Assembly (NCBI GenBank): GCA_030688105.1
Contig: JAUYIV010000073.1
Location: 1-8,198 of the forward strand
Direction of reading: 5' to 3'
DNA length: 8,198 nt
Origin: Actinomycetota bacterium
GTDB lineage: Bacteria > Actinomycetota > Acidimicrobiia > Spongiisociales > UBA11373
Within the stretch, counting starts at the first letter, position 1, and every line of letters begins with the position of its first letter. Below the pieces are notes generated by a model. That model ran no database searches. It saw nothing but the letters and a program-made list of their open reading frames with translations, and was not told where the DNA came from. The position numbers were made by a program, and so were the translations under genes. Positions 1-5,766 of this stretch are shown here, in pieces.

Positions 1-1064
1 CGTTCGTAGAGCGTGCGGACGATCGGAATCGACATCGCCATGAGCCCGGCCGCGGCGGCGAGGCTCAGCACGATCACGAACCGGACCGCTCTCCCCACGG
101 CCGCGGCCAACTCGCGGTGCTTCCCCTCGGCGGCGAGCCGCGCCAGGAAGGGGTACGCGGCGACACCGGCAGCCTGGGCGATCACCCCGACCGGCACCAG
201 CATCGTCTGTCGGCCGAAGGTCAGCCACGACACGCCGCCATCCTCGGTGAGCGACCCGAACGCCCTGCCGAGTTGCTCGTCGAGCACCACCAGGGACTGG
301 CCGAGCATCAAGGGGATAGCCAACGCGAAGTAGCGGCGAACGGCCGGGTGCCTGCCGAGCAACCGGCCGGGAAGTCGCAGCCCCTCCCGATGAGCCCCCC
401 ACCACTGGAGCAAGAAGATCCCGAGGAATGCCCCGCCCAATGCGCCCCAGGCGAAGCCATCGGCTCCGGGATCGTCCCGTCCCAGACCGCCGAGCAGGCC
501 TCCGGCGATGATTCCGACGTTGTAGATGATCGGCCCGAGCGTCGGGATTACAAACTTCTCACGGGCGAACTGCCACGCGGTGAACAGCTGCCCGAGGATG
601 AAGAACACCTGAGCGGGCAGGACGATGCGGGTGAGCCGGGCCGCCTCCGAGACCTGAGCATCGGTGAAGCCCGGCTCGATCGCCCTGAGGACCGGCTCCA
701 CGAAGGGCATGGCGACGAGGATGAGTCCGCCGATGGCAAGCGTCAGGGGCCGGGCGATCGCCCAGAACGCCCGCTGTGCGTCGGCTTCGTCCCCCGCGGC
801 GAACCGCTTGGCCAGCAACGGGATGAGGGTGATCGCCATGTAGGCGCCGGCGAGCAGGTAGTTGAGCAGGTCCGGGATGACGAACGCCACGAAGTACTCG
901 TCGCCAGTGGAGCCGGCGCCGAGGAGCCAGGCGAACACGATCTGGCGCACCAACCCGAGGACCCGGGAGAGCAGGACCCCTCCGGCGACGATGGCGGCTG
1001 CGATCCCCATTCGGCGGTAGATGCCGTGCGTGGGCGGCGGTGTCACCGGAGGAGGATCGGTCAC
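1..1064 (-). CDS. murJ: MurJ/MviN-family lipid II flippase, 3' end cut by window edge
   Basis: The reading frame runs through the left edge without a stop, giving 354 codons of an integral membrane protein. MurJ (MOP superfamily) flips the peptidoglycan precursor lipid II across the cytoplasmic membrane. Visible family marks are SRVLGLVRQ (residues 33-41), an acidic GDEYFVAF stretch (54-61) and PDLLNYLLAGAY (64-75) leading into further membrane helices. Later come the usual alternating hydrophobic helices (for example 105-120, 150-165, 180-200). A proline-rich cytoplasmic N-terminus (PPPVTPPP) precedes helix 1. The family is normally above 500 residues, so about a third is missing. I chose GTG at 1062-1064 because TACCTT, a -10-like hexamer, lies 7 bases upstream, matching other genes here; there is no Shine-Dalgarno. 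ATG at 1008-1010 is the alternative start. A related polysaccharide flippase of the same family cannot be excluded. Confidence 0.88.
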   Translation of the reverse strand, partial: MTDPPPVTPPPTHGIYRRMGIAAAIVAGGVLLSRVLGLVRQIVFAWLLGAGSTGDEYFVAFVIPDLLNYLLAGAYMAITLIPLLAKRFAAGDEADAQRAFWAIARPLTLAIGGLILVAMPFVEPVLRAIEPGFTDAQVSEAARLTRIVLPAQVFFILGQLFTAWQFAREKFVIPTLGPIIYNVGIIAGGLLGGLGRDDPGADGFAWGALGGAFLGIFLLQWWGAHREGLRLPGRLLGRHPAVRRYFALAIPLMLGQSLVVLDEQLGRAFGSLTEDGGVSWLTFGRQTMLVPVGVIAQAAGVAAYPFLARLAAEGKHRELAAAVGRAVRFVIVLSLAAAAGLMAMSIPIVRTLYE

Positions 1065-1071
1065 CGGCGGA

Positions 1072-1077
1072 AAGGTA
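1072..1077 (-). promoter_or_regulatory. Putative -10 element of a leaderless murJ promoter
   Basis: On the minus strand TACCTT (fits TANNNT) lies 7 bases before the GTG start of murJ, so transcription would begin at or next to the start codon. No convincing -35 box is visible, and the CCCGTTG heptamers of the neighbouring repeat array begin where a -35 box would be. The support is the same spacing upstream of the ABC operon and the helix-turn-helix gene. Confidence 0.35.
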
Positions 1078-1086
1078 GCGAGAAGC

Positions 1087-1170
1087 CCCGTTGCCCGTTG
1101 AACCCGCTTACCGCTTCCCGCTTCCCGCAAGAATCAAGAGTCAAGAATCAAGAATCAAGAGTCAAGACCA
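1087..1170 (+). repeat. Composite heptamer tandem array A
   Basis: Twelve consecutive 7-base units can be laid end to end. They begin with CCCGTTG twice, pass through variants ending in CCGC (TTACCGC, TTCCCGC twice), then switch in phase at 1128/1129 to AAGAATC and AAGAGTC units (1129-1163) and a degenerate last unit. The CCCG part and the AAGAATC part are unrelated sequences but keep the same 7-base period. The 16 bases at the switch (1124-1139) recur exactly, in opposite orientation, at 5667-5682 in array D. The array is entirely non-coding. Confidence 0.85.
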
Positions 1171-1209
1171 GAGAAGTCTTGGATGTGGGCGATGCCGGAG
1201 TGTCTTCCG

Positions 1210-1258
1210 GCTGATGGCTGATGGCTGATGGCTGATGGCTGAAGGCTGAAGGCCGAGG
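1210..1258 (+). repeat. GCTGATG heptamer tandem array B
   Basis: Seven 7-base units are visible: four perfect GCTGATG (1210-1237), two GCTGAAG (1238-1251) and a degenerate GCCGAGG (1252-1258). The decay runs from left to right. The unit differs from those of array A only 40 bases away but has the same period. Because 7 is not a multiple of 3, copy changes would shift any reading frame, which fits its non-coding position. Confidence 0.9.
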
Positions 1259-1279
1259 GCCCGGGCGGCGATCTGGCGC

Positions 1280-1318
1280 CGGGCGAGTCTTCTGCTGAGC
1301 CGGGTCCAGGCTCGCCCG
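1280..1318. repeat. 8-bp inverted repeat downstream of the ABC operon
   Basis: CGGGCGAG at 1280-1287 pairs with CTCGCCCG at 1311-1318 around a 23-base loop. It lies between the operon's terminator-like hairpin and array B. It may be a second part of the terminator region. In GC-rich DNA such arms can also arise by chance. Confidence 0.35.
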
Positions 1319-1352
1319 CAGGGTCAGAGACCCCCCTCCCCCCTCCGGGGTA

Positions 1353-1375
1353 CTCCCCCCGCTCCGCGGGGGGAG
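1353..1375 (-). terminator. Intrinsic terminator-like hairpin of the ABC exporter operon
   Basis: A perfect 10-bp stem, CTCCCCCCGC (1353-1362) with GCGGGGGGAG (1366-1375), closes a 3-base loop. It starts 7 bases after the stop codon of the last permease gene. On the transcribed strand no U-run follows. Instead come more G-runs (minus-strand G6 tracts within 1331-1343), so this would be a U-less terminator as is common in high-GC actinobacteria. Confidence 0.6.
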
Positions 1376-1382
1376 ATGAGCC

Positions 1383-2135
1383 CTACTCGGACGTGGCGTC
1401 CATTCGCTTCAGCAGGAAGGCCCCGACCAGGATGCAGACGAGGGCGATCCCGAGGGCCTTGGCCAGCGCACCACCCGCCCCCGGCGCGAGCGCTCCAAGT
1501 GGTTCGCCGAGGGCGGAGGCCGTCTCGGGGAGCATCCCGACGTATGCGGTGAGTCCGATGCGGGAGAGGGAGACGTTGGCCAGTGACGGCGCGGCGAAGC
1601 TGATCCCCGACTCCCAGACGAAGACGTACACCAGCCCGATCAGGACCGCCCGCGAGGTGACGTGGCCGAGGACCATGAACACCGCGGTGTACCCGGCCGT
1701 CGCCAGCAGAACGGCGACGAGGGTGGGGGCGAGGGTGATCCAGGTGTCGGCGCGCACGGCCAGCACGAAGCTCGCCAGGAAGCCCGCCGATCCCGCGATG
1801 AGCGATGCCGCCAGCCAGGCCGCGGTGAGCTTGGCCGCGGCGATGGTCGACCGCCGGATCGGCCGGAGCAGGAGAAACGAGAGCGTCCCGTCTCGCCGCT
1901 CGTCGCCGAGGGCGCCCGAGCCGATCACGAGGGTCACGATCGGCACGACCAGGAGCAACAGCGTGGGCAGAGGAACGTCGTTGTATCGCTCGAACGCTCC
2001 CGGCGGCGAGGGATCGATGGACGCGAACCACATGACCACCGCAGGCAGCAGTGCCAACAGGCCCAGCACGATCCATCGGCGGCCACCGACCACCTGCCGC
2101 ATCGTCACCCGCACCATGGAGGCAAACGCCCTCAT
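1383..2135 (-). CDS. ABC-2 type transporter permease (second exporter, permease 1)
   Basis: A 250-residue membrane protein with about six hydrophobic segments (roughly residues 21-40, 57-75, 103-126, 134-158, 163-182 and 225-243), the size and topology of ABC-2 permeases. The stretch LGDERRDGTLSFLLLRPI (77-94) after the second helix is the typical ABC-2 cytoplasmic motif, where the acidic/Gly-Thr element precedes an LLxRPI element thought to meet the ATPase. The start is the ATG at 2133-2135. It overlaps the stop of the upstream ATPase gene in an ATGA and has GGAGG five bases upstream. An in-frame extension to 2312 has no homology-like content and lies over the ATPase gene. It should form the membrane channel of the exporter powered by the 2132-3070 ATPase. 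The substrate is not evident. Confidence 0.85.
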   Translation of the reverse strand: MRAFASMVRVTMRQVVGGRRWIVLGLLALLPAVVMWFASIDPSPPGAFERYNDVPLPTLLLLVVPIVTLVIGSGALGDERRDGTLSFLLLRPIRRSTIAAAKLTAAWLAASLIAGSAGFLASFVLAVRADTWITLAPTLVAVLLATAGYTAVFMVLGHVTSRAVLIGLVYVFVWESGISFAAPSLANVSLSRIGLTAYVGMLPETASALGEPLGALAPGAGGALAKALGIALVCILVGAFLLKRMDATSE

Positions 2136-3070
2136 GTCCGCCTCCGTACCAGGTATCGGAAGACGCTCTCGAGTGACTCGTCCTCGGGCTCGAACGCGGT
2201 CAGCCGCACGCCGAGATCCTTGGCGACCTGCGGAACCCGCCGGCCGAGGTCCGGCAGATCGGAGGTCTCGACATGGAGGGTATTGCCCGCCACCGCCACC
2301 GAGGTCACGCACTCGGTGGCCACGAGATTCGCGGCGATCGTTCGCGGGTCGTCGGAATCGATGCGGATCCGGTACGGGATGTCGGCCATGGCCTGCCGGA
2401 TCGCGAGCACGCTGCCGGCGGCCGCCAGCCGCCCATCAACGATTGCGATCACCCGGTCGGCCATGCGCTCGACTTCGGCGAGGACGTGCGACGACACGAT
2501 CAGGGTCTTCCCGGCGGCGCCCAACCGCCTGAAGGTATCGATGAGGTGGGCGCGTTGGACCGGATCGGTTCCATTCAGCGGTTCGTCGAGGATGAGCACG
2601 TCGGGGTCGGTCACCAGGGCGGCGGCCACCTTCGCCCTCTGCCGCATCCCCTTGCTGAAGCCGGCGATGGGGCGGTCGGCGGCTGCGGCGAGATCGACCG
2701 TCTGTATGGCGCGTTCCACCCCTGAACGCGAGACCCCGGACAGGTCGGCGGCATACGACACGAACCCGCGGGCGGTGAGGAATCCGTAGACCGCATCCTC
2801 CTCGGGGACGAGCGCAACTCTGCGATAGACGCGGTGGTCGCGACGCGGGTCCGATCCGAGGACCGACACCGAGCCGTCCGACGGGCTGAGCAACCCGCAG
2901 ATCATCCGGAGGAGAGTGGTCTTGCCGGCTCCGTTCGGCCCGAGTAGCCCGCTCAGCCCCGGGCCGAACGAGCAGGTCACGTCCGAGACGGCGACCTTCT
3001 GCCCGAACCATTTCGATGCTTCTCGAACTTCGACGGTGGCGCCGGTCACCACGGCGGGCGAGGTCGTCAT
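2132..3070 (-). CDS. ABC transporter ATP-binding protein (second exporter, ATPase 1)
   Basis: A 312-residue nucleotide-binding subunit. Walker A is GPNGAGKTT (44-52), the ABC signature is FSKGMRQR (138-145), Walker B is VLILDEP (158-164) and the switch histidine is H195 in SSH. The Q-loop position carries glutamate (PEED, 89-92) instead of glutamine, and the D-loop reads NGTDP rather than the usual GLDP. Residues ~225-312 form a C-terminal extension typical of ATPases of drug, lipid or polymer exporters. It hydrolyses ATP at the cytoplasmic face to drive the adjacent permease (1383-2135), whose start overlaps its stop by four bases. Its own ATG overlaps the stop of the upstream permease in the same ATGA manner, so translation is probably coupled. 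The substrate is unknown. Confidence 0.92.
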   Translation of the reverse strand: MTTSPAVVTGATVEVREASKWFGQKVAVSDVTCSFGPGLSGLLGPNGAGKTTLLRMICGLLSPSDGSVSVLGSDPRRDHRVYRRVALVPEEDAVYGFLTARGFVSYAADLSGVSRSGVERAIQTVDLAAAADRPIAGFSKGMRQRAKVAAALVTDPDVLILDEPLNGTDPVQRAHLIDTFRRLGAAGKTLIVSSHVLAEVERMADRVIAIVDGRLAAAGSVLAIRQAMADIPYRIRIDSDDPRTIAANLVATECVTSVAVAGNTLHVETSDLPDLGRRVPQVAKDLGVRLTAFEPEDESLESVFRYLVRRRT

Positions 3071-3930
3071 CCCGCTCTTCTCTGACGGGCGTACACCGTG
3101 AGCCCAGAGAGCGCCGCTACCACGATGATCACGAGGAGCGACACGGACGGATCGAACCCGGCGTCCTCGGGAATCCAGCTATGAGTGCTCGAATCCATGA
3201 TCCAGTCCTTCACATACCCCGGGTGGTGCTGGAAGGCGAAGAGGCCCATGAAGTCGAACCCCGCCTCGATGAGCCCGCGCGTGGCCGCGCTCGAAATGGT
3301 GACCACGCCGAGGAAGGCCCCCGCCGCCACCGACGCCCTTCTGGAGAAGGCGGCCACGAGGAAGCCGAGCGGTGCGTACGCGGCGAAGTACACGACCGAG
3401 GACAGCGCGGTCTGCCAGAGGATCTCTGCGTTCTCGGTGACGTATGAGCCGAAGCCGTTCACCCAGGCTCGTCCGAGGAACAGCATGACATGGGGCAGCC
3501 ACAGGAAGCCGAACACGACCGTCGCCAGCGACGCCGCCCTCATTGCCACGTAGTCCGCGGTGGTGAGCGGGCGGGAGGCGTACACCGACAGGGTGCCGTG
3601 CACCCGATCGGGGAGGAGGAGCTCGCTCGATGCGAGGGCGGTGAAGATGAGCACGAGGGCACCGGTGAGGTCGAAGTACTGGCTGTGCCCGAAGAGCGTC
3701 GCCTCCGGGTCGAACTCGCCGGCGATGACGCCGAAGGCCACGAAGAAGAGTGCGGGAAGGAGCGCGATCGCCAGCAGGGCGAACGGGAGCACCTTTCGAC
3801 GGGCCCGGCGGCGCAGCCCGAGGACGCGGCGCAGGCCGTCCCGGTATAGGGCGCGTCGGGCGCCCGAGCGGCCGAGGCGGGGACCGTCGTATGGCCGCCA
3901 GCCGAGATCGAAGACGACACCTTCAGTCAT
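3067..3930 (-). CDS. ABC-2 type transporter permease (first exporter, permease 2)
   Basis: A 287-residue membrane protein. The N-terminus contains WRPYDGPRLGR (11-21), a short motif common at the start of actinobacterial ABC-2 permeases. It is followed by a strongly basic cytoplasmic stretch (29-46) and about six hydrophobic segments (roughly 48-70, 85-103, 130-152, 172-196, 201-220, 262-281). DRVHGTLSVYASRPLT (108-123) is the counterpart of the ABC-2 motif in the other permease. The start is ATG 3928-3930, with GAGGGA upstream and an 8-base overlap with the end of the upstream ATPase gene. A longer in-frame extension to 4038 only shadows that gene. The extracellular stretch 225-260 (WIMDSSTHSWIPEDAGFD region) is longer than in permease 1, so the two exporters probably do not handle the same substrate in the same way. 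Confidence 0.84.
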   Translation of the reverse strand: MTEGVVFDLGWRPYDGPRLGRSGARRALYRDGLRRVLGLRRRARRKVLPFALLAIALLPALFFVAFGVIAGEFDPEATLFGHSQYFDLTGALVLIFTALASSELLLPDRVHGTLSVYASRPLTTADYVAMRAASLATVVFGFLWLPHVMLFLGRAWVNGFGSYVTENAEILWQTALSSVVYFAAYAPLGFLVAAFSRRASVAAGAFLGVVTISSAATRGLIEAGFDFMGLFAFQHHPGYVKDWIMDSSTHSWIPEDAGFDPSVSLLVIIVVAALSGLTVYARQRRAG

Positions 3931-4834
3931 TCGATCCCTCGCCCATGAAGACGTCTTCGAGAGTCGTCCGTTTGGCCCCGAGCCGTCGCAGCGGCACTGC
4001 GGCTTCGACGAGGGCATCGCGGGCGATCGCGAAGGCATCGCCTCCGGCCGAGGTCAGGTGGAGGACCGTCCCCGTCACCTCCACGGTCGCTCCCAGCCTT
4101 CGCGCGGCAGCCGCCACCATTGCGGCGTCGCCGATGACCTCGAGCTCGACCTCATCGGTCGTCGAGAGATCCGTGAGCGGTCCCGAGCGCAGCACCTTGC
4201 CGCCGTCGAGCATGATCACCCAATCGCAGGTGCGCTCGATGTCGGTGAGCACATGCGACGAGATCACCGCATTGATCCCGAAGCCTTGGAGGCGGGTGAC
4301 CAGGTCGAGCATCTCTTCGCGTCCCTCGGGGTCGAGCCCTGCGGTCGGCTCGTCGAGAAGCACCAGGGACGGGTCGTGCACGATCGCCTGGGCGAGTTTC
4401 GTCCGCTGTTTCATGCCGGTCGAGAACTCGCCGATGTAGCGGAAGCGCTCCTCGTGAAGGCCTACGAGGCCGAGCACGTCGCTCGCCCGCTGGCGGGCCG
4501 CCCGCACCGGCAGCCCCCCGAGCTCCGCGGCGTATCCGAGGAAGTCCGCAGCCGTCTGGTCGGGAGGGAGGCAGTTGCTCTCCGGCATCCATCCCACCTT
4601 GGAGCGGACCTCGAGCCGTTCGGTGGCCACCGGGTGTCCCAGTACCTCCACCCGACCCGACGCCGCCGGCAGCACCCCCAGCAGGATCTTCAGCAGTGTG
4701 GTCTTTCCGGCCCCGTTGGCTCCTACCAGCCCGATCCGACCAGACGGGATCTCGAGAGACACGCCATCGATGGCGACGATGTCCCCGTAGGCGAATCGGA
4801 GGTCGCTCGTGGCGATGATCGGGGCTTCGGACAT
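3923..4834 (-). CDS. ABC transporter ATP-binding protein (first exporter, ATPase 2)
   Basis: A 303-residue nucleotide-binding subunit and the first gene of the four-gene operon. Walker A is GANGAGKTT (38-46), signature FSTGMKQR (137-144), Walker B LVLLDEP (157-163), D-loop GLDP (166-169) and switch histidine H194. The Q-loop position is again glutamate (MPES, 83-86), as in the other ATPase of this operon. A ~90-residue C-terminal domain follows the ATPase core. I chose the ATG at 4832-4834 (MSEAP) because the family begins just before the first beta strand and because a -10-like TAGTTT lies 7 bases upstream. A start at 4888 would add 18 residues without family support. Its partner is the permease at 3067-3930, with an 8-base gene overlap. 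The family exports drugs, lipids or other compounds; nothing in the sequence fixes the substrate. Confidence 0.92.
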   Translation of the reverse strand: MSEAPIIATSDLRFAYGDIVAIDGVSLEIPSGRIGLVGANGAGKTTLLKILLGVLPAASGRVEVLGHPVATERLEVRSKVGWMPESNCLPPDQTAADFLGYAAELGGLPVRAARQRASDVLGLVGLHEERFRYIGEFSTGMKQRTKLAQAIVHDPSLVLLDEPTAGLDPEGREEMLDLVTRLQGFGINAVISSHVLTDIERTCDWVIMLDGGKVLRSGPLTDLSTTDEVELEVIGDAAMVAAAARRLGATVEVTGTVLHLTSAGGDAFAIARDALVEAAVPLRRLGAKRTTLEDVFMGEGSND

Positions 4835-4841
4835 TGGGGGG

Positions 4842-4869
4842 AAACTAGTGGTCTCCCGATCGGTGTCGG
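4842..4869 (-). promoter_or_regulatory. Putative leaderless promoter of the ABC exporter operon
   Basis: On the minus strand a weak -35 (CCGACA, 4869-4864, four of six bases of TTGACA) is followed after 16 bases by TAGTTT (4847-4842) and, 7 bases later, the ATG. No Shine-Dalgarno is present; the bases before ATG are a C-run. An 8-bp palindrome CCGATCGG (4856-4863) lies in the spacer and could be an operator, though such short palindromes occur by chance. Confidence 0.35.
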
Positions 4870-4909
4870 CGCCGCCCGCCACCCGCAACTCGTGAAAAGA
4901 GGGGGCTTG

Positions 4910-4944
4910 CCGAAGGCGGGGGGCGGGAGGCGGGAGGCGGGAGG
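4910..4944 (+). repeat. CGGGAGG heptamer tandem array C
   Basis: Five 7-base units: CCGAAGG, CGGGGGG, then three perfect CGGGAGG (4924-4944). Read on the minus strand the unit is CCTCCCG, which shares the CCCG ending of the units in arrays A and D. The array begins one base after the stop codon of the helix-turn-helix gene and lies between it and the ABC operon promoter. Confidence 0.75.
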
Positions 4945-4945
4945 C

Positions 4946-5569
4946 TCAACTTCCTCGCCACCACCGTCTCACGATCTCCCATCCGGTGGGGCGCTTCGGG
5001 GGCGCAGGAGTTGGTTGTGGTGCGGCTGGCTCCCTGCTCGGCCGTTCGATCGACGCCGCCTTCTTGAGCTCGTCTCGCTCGATCCGAATCTCGCCAAGCC
5101 GCTCCCTGAGGAACTCGGCCTCGGTCTCCGCCTTGGCCGCCCGCTCCCGGGCCTCGGCGAGCAGGAGCCCGGCCTCGTGGATGTTCCCCAGCTGGTCCAT
5201 CAGGCGGTCCCAGGCGTCGCGCGGCACCAGCATCGCCGAGCCGTCTGCTATCGGTCCGGTGGCGCCGGCGCGGGGGGGTGGAGAGGGCCCGCCGGCACGG
5301 TGCGACAGCCGATGCGCCACCGACTCGGCCGTGATCATCCACTGCCGGCCGTTGGGCCCGTCGGCCTTGACCGCATCGACGGCGCCATCTCTGGCCCACC
5401 CGCGCAGCGTGCCCACCGACACCCCGAACCGATGCTCGGCCTCCCTCAGTGTGATGCGGCCCCCGACGGGCGGCGACGGCTCCTCAGGACGGTCGCCCTC
5501 GGACGGCTTCGGCGTTTTCCCCACCGGCCGAGCCGGCCGCTGATCCCACGTAAAGGCGGAGTCGGGCAT
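4946..5569 (-). CDS. MerR/excisionase-like helix-turn-helix protein with coiled coil and basic WW tail
   Basis: A 207-residue protein of no named family that I recognise as a whole. Residues 38-83 form a MerR/HTH_17-like DNA-binding domain: ITLREAEHRFGVSVGTLRGW reads as a helix-turn-helix, followed by a GRQWMIT strand as in excisionase-type winged helices. Residues ~115-172 are highly charged and lack proline, so probably an alpha-helical coiled coil that dimerises. A Pro/Ala linker (175-195) leads to the tail WEIVRRWWRGS, whose aromatic and arginine residues could contact a membrane or another protein. The N-terminal 37 residues are low-complexity. The start at ATG 5567-5569 lacks a Shine-Dalgarno but has TAGCCT 8 bases upstream; GTG at codon 18 is an alternative. 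The gene is divergent from the RpiB gene and directly upstream of the ABC operon, so it may regulate one or both. That role is inference. Confidence 0.75.
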   Translation of the reverse strand: MPDSAFTWDQRPARPVGKTPKPSEGDRPEEPSPPVGGRITLREAEHRFGVSVGTLRGWARDGAVDAVKADGPNGRQWMITAESVAHRLSHRAGGPSPPPRAGATGPIADGSAMLVPRDAWDRLMDQLGNIHEAGLLLAEARERAAKAETEAEFLRERLGEIRIERDELKKAASIERPSREPAAPQPTPAPPKRPTGWEIVRRWWRGS

Positions 5570-5577
5570 TTGCGAGG

Positions 5578-5583
5578 AGGCTA
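5578..5583 (-). promoter_or_regulatory. Putative -10 element of the helix-turn-helix gene
   Basis: Minus-strand TAGCCT fits TANNNT and lies 8 bases before the ATG, suggesting a leaderless or nearly leaderless transcript. The intervening bases contain CCTCCTC, the wrong strand for a Shine-Dalgarno. No good -35 box is visible; TTCACG would need a 19-base spacer. Confidence 0.3.
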
Positions 5584-5605
5584 CCGATGGGAACTCCAGG
5601 TCCGT

Positions 5606-5727
5606 GAATCAGGAACCAAGAGCCAAGAGTCAAGACTTGTGCTCCTGACTCGTCTTGATTCTTGATTCTTGATTCTTGCGGGCGACGGGCGACGTTCTGC
5701 GGGCAACGGGTAACGGGCAACAGGCAA
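5606..5727. repeat. Composite heptamer array D (divergent intergenic region)
   Basis: Nearly the whole 122 bases are built from 7-base units. The left part has GARYCAA-type units (5606-5633) in plus orientation. After a short spacer come the reverse-complement units CGTCTTG and ATTCTTG three times (5651-5678). These switch in phase to CGGGCGA twice, CGTTCTG, and CGGGYAA units (5679-5720) ending with CAGGCAA. Read on the minus strand the order (TTGCCCG units, then CCCG units, then CAAGAAT units) is the same as in array A. The 16 bases at the switch (5667-5682) are identical to 1124-1139 inverted. Confidence 0.85.
5610..5678. repeat. Imperfect long hairpin formed by opposed heptamers in array D
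   Basis: The plus-orientation and minus-orientation units of array D face each other. CAAGAGTCAAGAC (5624-5636) pairs with GTCTTGATTCTTG (5652-5664) over 13 bp with one G-T wobble and a 15-base loop. Pairing continues outward to 5610/5678 with two mismatches and wobble pairs. It could form a cruciform in DNA or a stable hairpin in RNA. No U-run follows, so I do not call it a terminator. Confidence 0.65.
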
Positions 5728-5752
5728 CGGTCCGGTGCCGTCGGTCGCCGCG

Positions 5753-5766
5753 TGCGATAATCGCAT
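5753..5766 (+). promoter_or_regulatory. -10 element and overlapping palindrome upstream of the RpiB gene
   Basis: GATAAT (5756-5761), preceded by TGC as in an extended -10, ends 5 bases before the GTG start and would give a leaderless transcript. The same bases lie inside a perfect inverted repeat, TGCGAT-A-ATCGCA (5753-5765), so a regulator bound there would block RNA polymerase. The divergent helix-turn-helix protein is the obvious candidate regulator, by position only. No good -35 box is seen. Confidence 0.45.

Larger units (their letters stand above)
1065..1382. other. 318-base intergenic region between ABC operon and murJ
   Basis: I see no gene on either strand. The long plus-strand open frame crossing it has no recognisable protein features. 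From left to right the region holds the murJ promoter, a composite heptamer array (1087-1170), a 6-bp hairpin CAAGAC/GTCTTG (1163-1168 with 1176-1181), a 6-bp hairpin GCCGGA/TCCGGC (1194-1199 with 1206-1211), a GCTGATG array (1210-1258), an 8-bp inverted repeat (1280-1318) and a terminator-like hairpin (1353-1375). Confidence 0.7.

Noticed and set aside
117..1214. Plus-strand open frame of 365 codons at the left end
   Set aside because: It is antisense to murJ, has a low-complexity charged composition, and runs into the heptamer arrays.
1087..1258. CRISPR array
   Set aside because: The units are only 7 bases with no unique spacers between them, and no cas genes are present.
1331..1375. G-quadruplex on the minus strand downstream of the ABC operon
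   Set aside because: Only three G6 runs are present and the loops are long or contain C-runs that pair with them. A simple hairpin explains the sequence better.
5587..5607. Small plus-strand gene or leader peptide after GAGGAGG (5574-5580)
   Set aside because: The ATG at 5587 opens only six codons before TGA and no following gene is attached. The G-rich run is more simply part of the promoter region of the divergent gene.
3560..5665. Plus-strand open frame of 701 codons across the ABC operon
   Set aside because: It is antisense to three genes with full ABC motifs. Its translation is Arg/Pro/Gly-rich with no domain, so it is an open frame produced by high GC content.
1087..5727. Transposon bounded by the inverted heptamer arrays A and D
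   Set aside because: The enclosed genes are an ABC operon and a regulator-like gene without transposase, and the shared inverted core is only 16 bases inside tandem repeats, with no target duplication seen.
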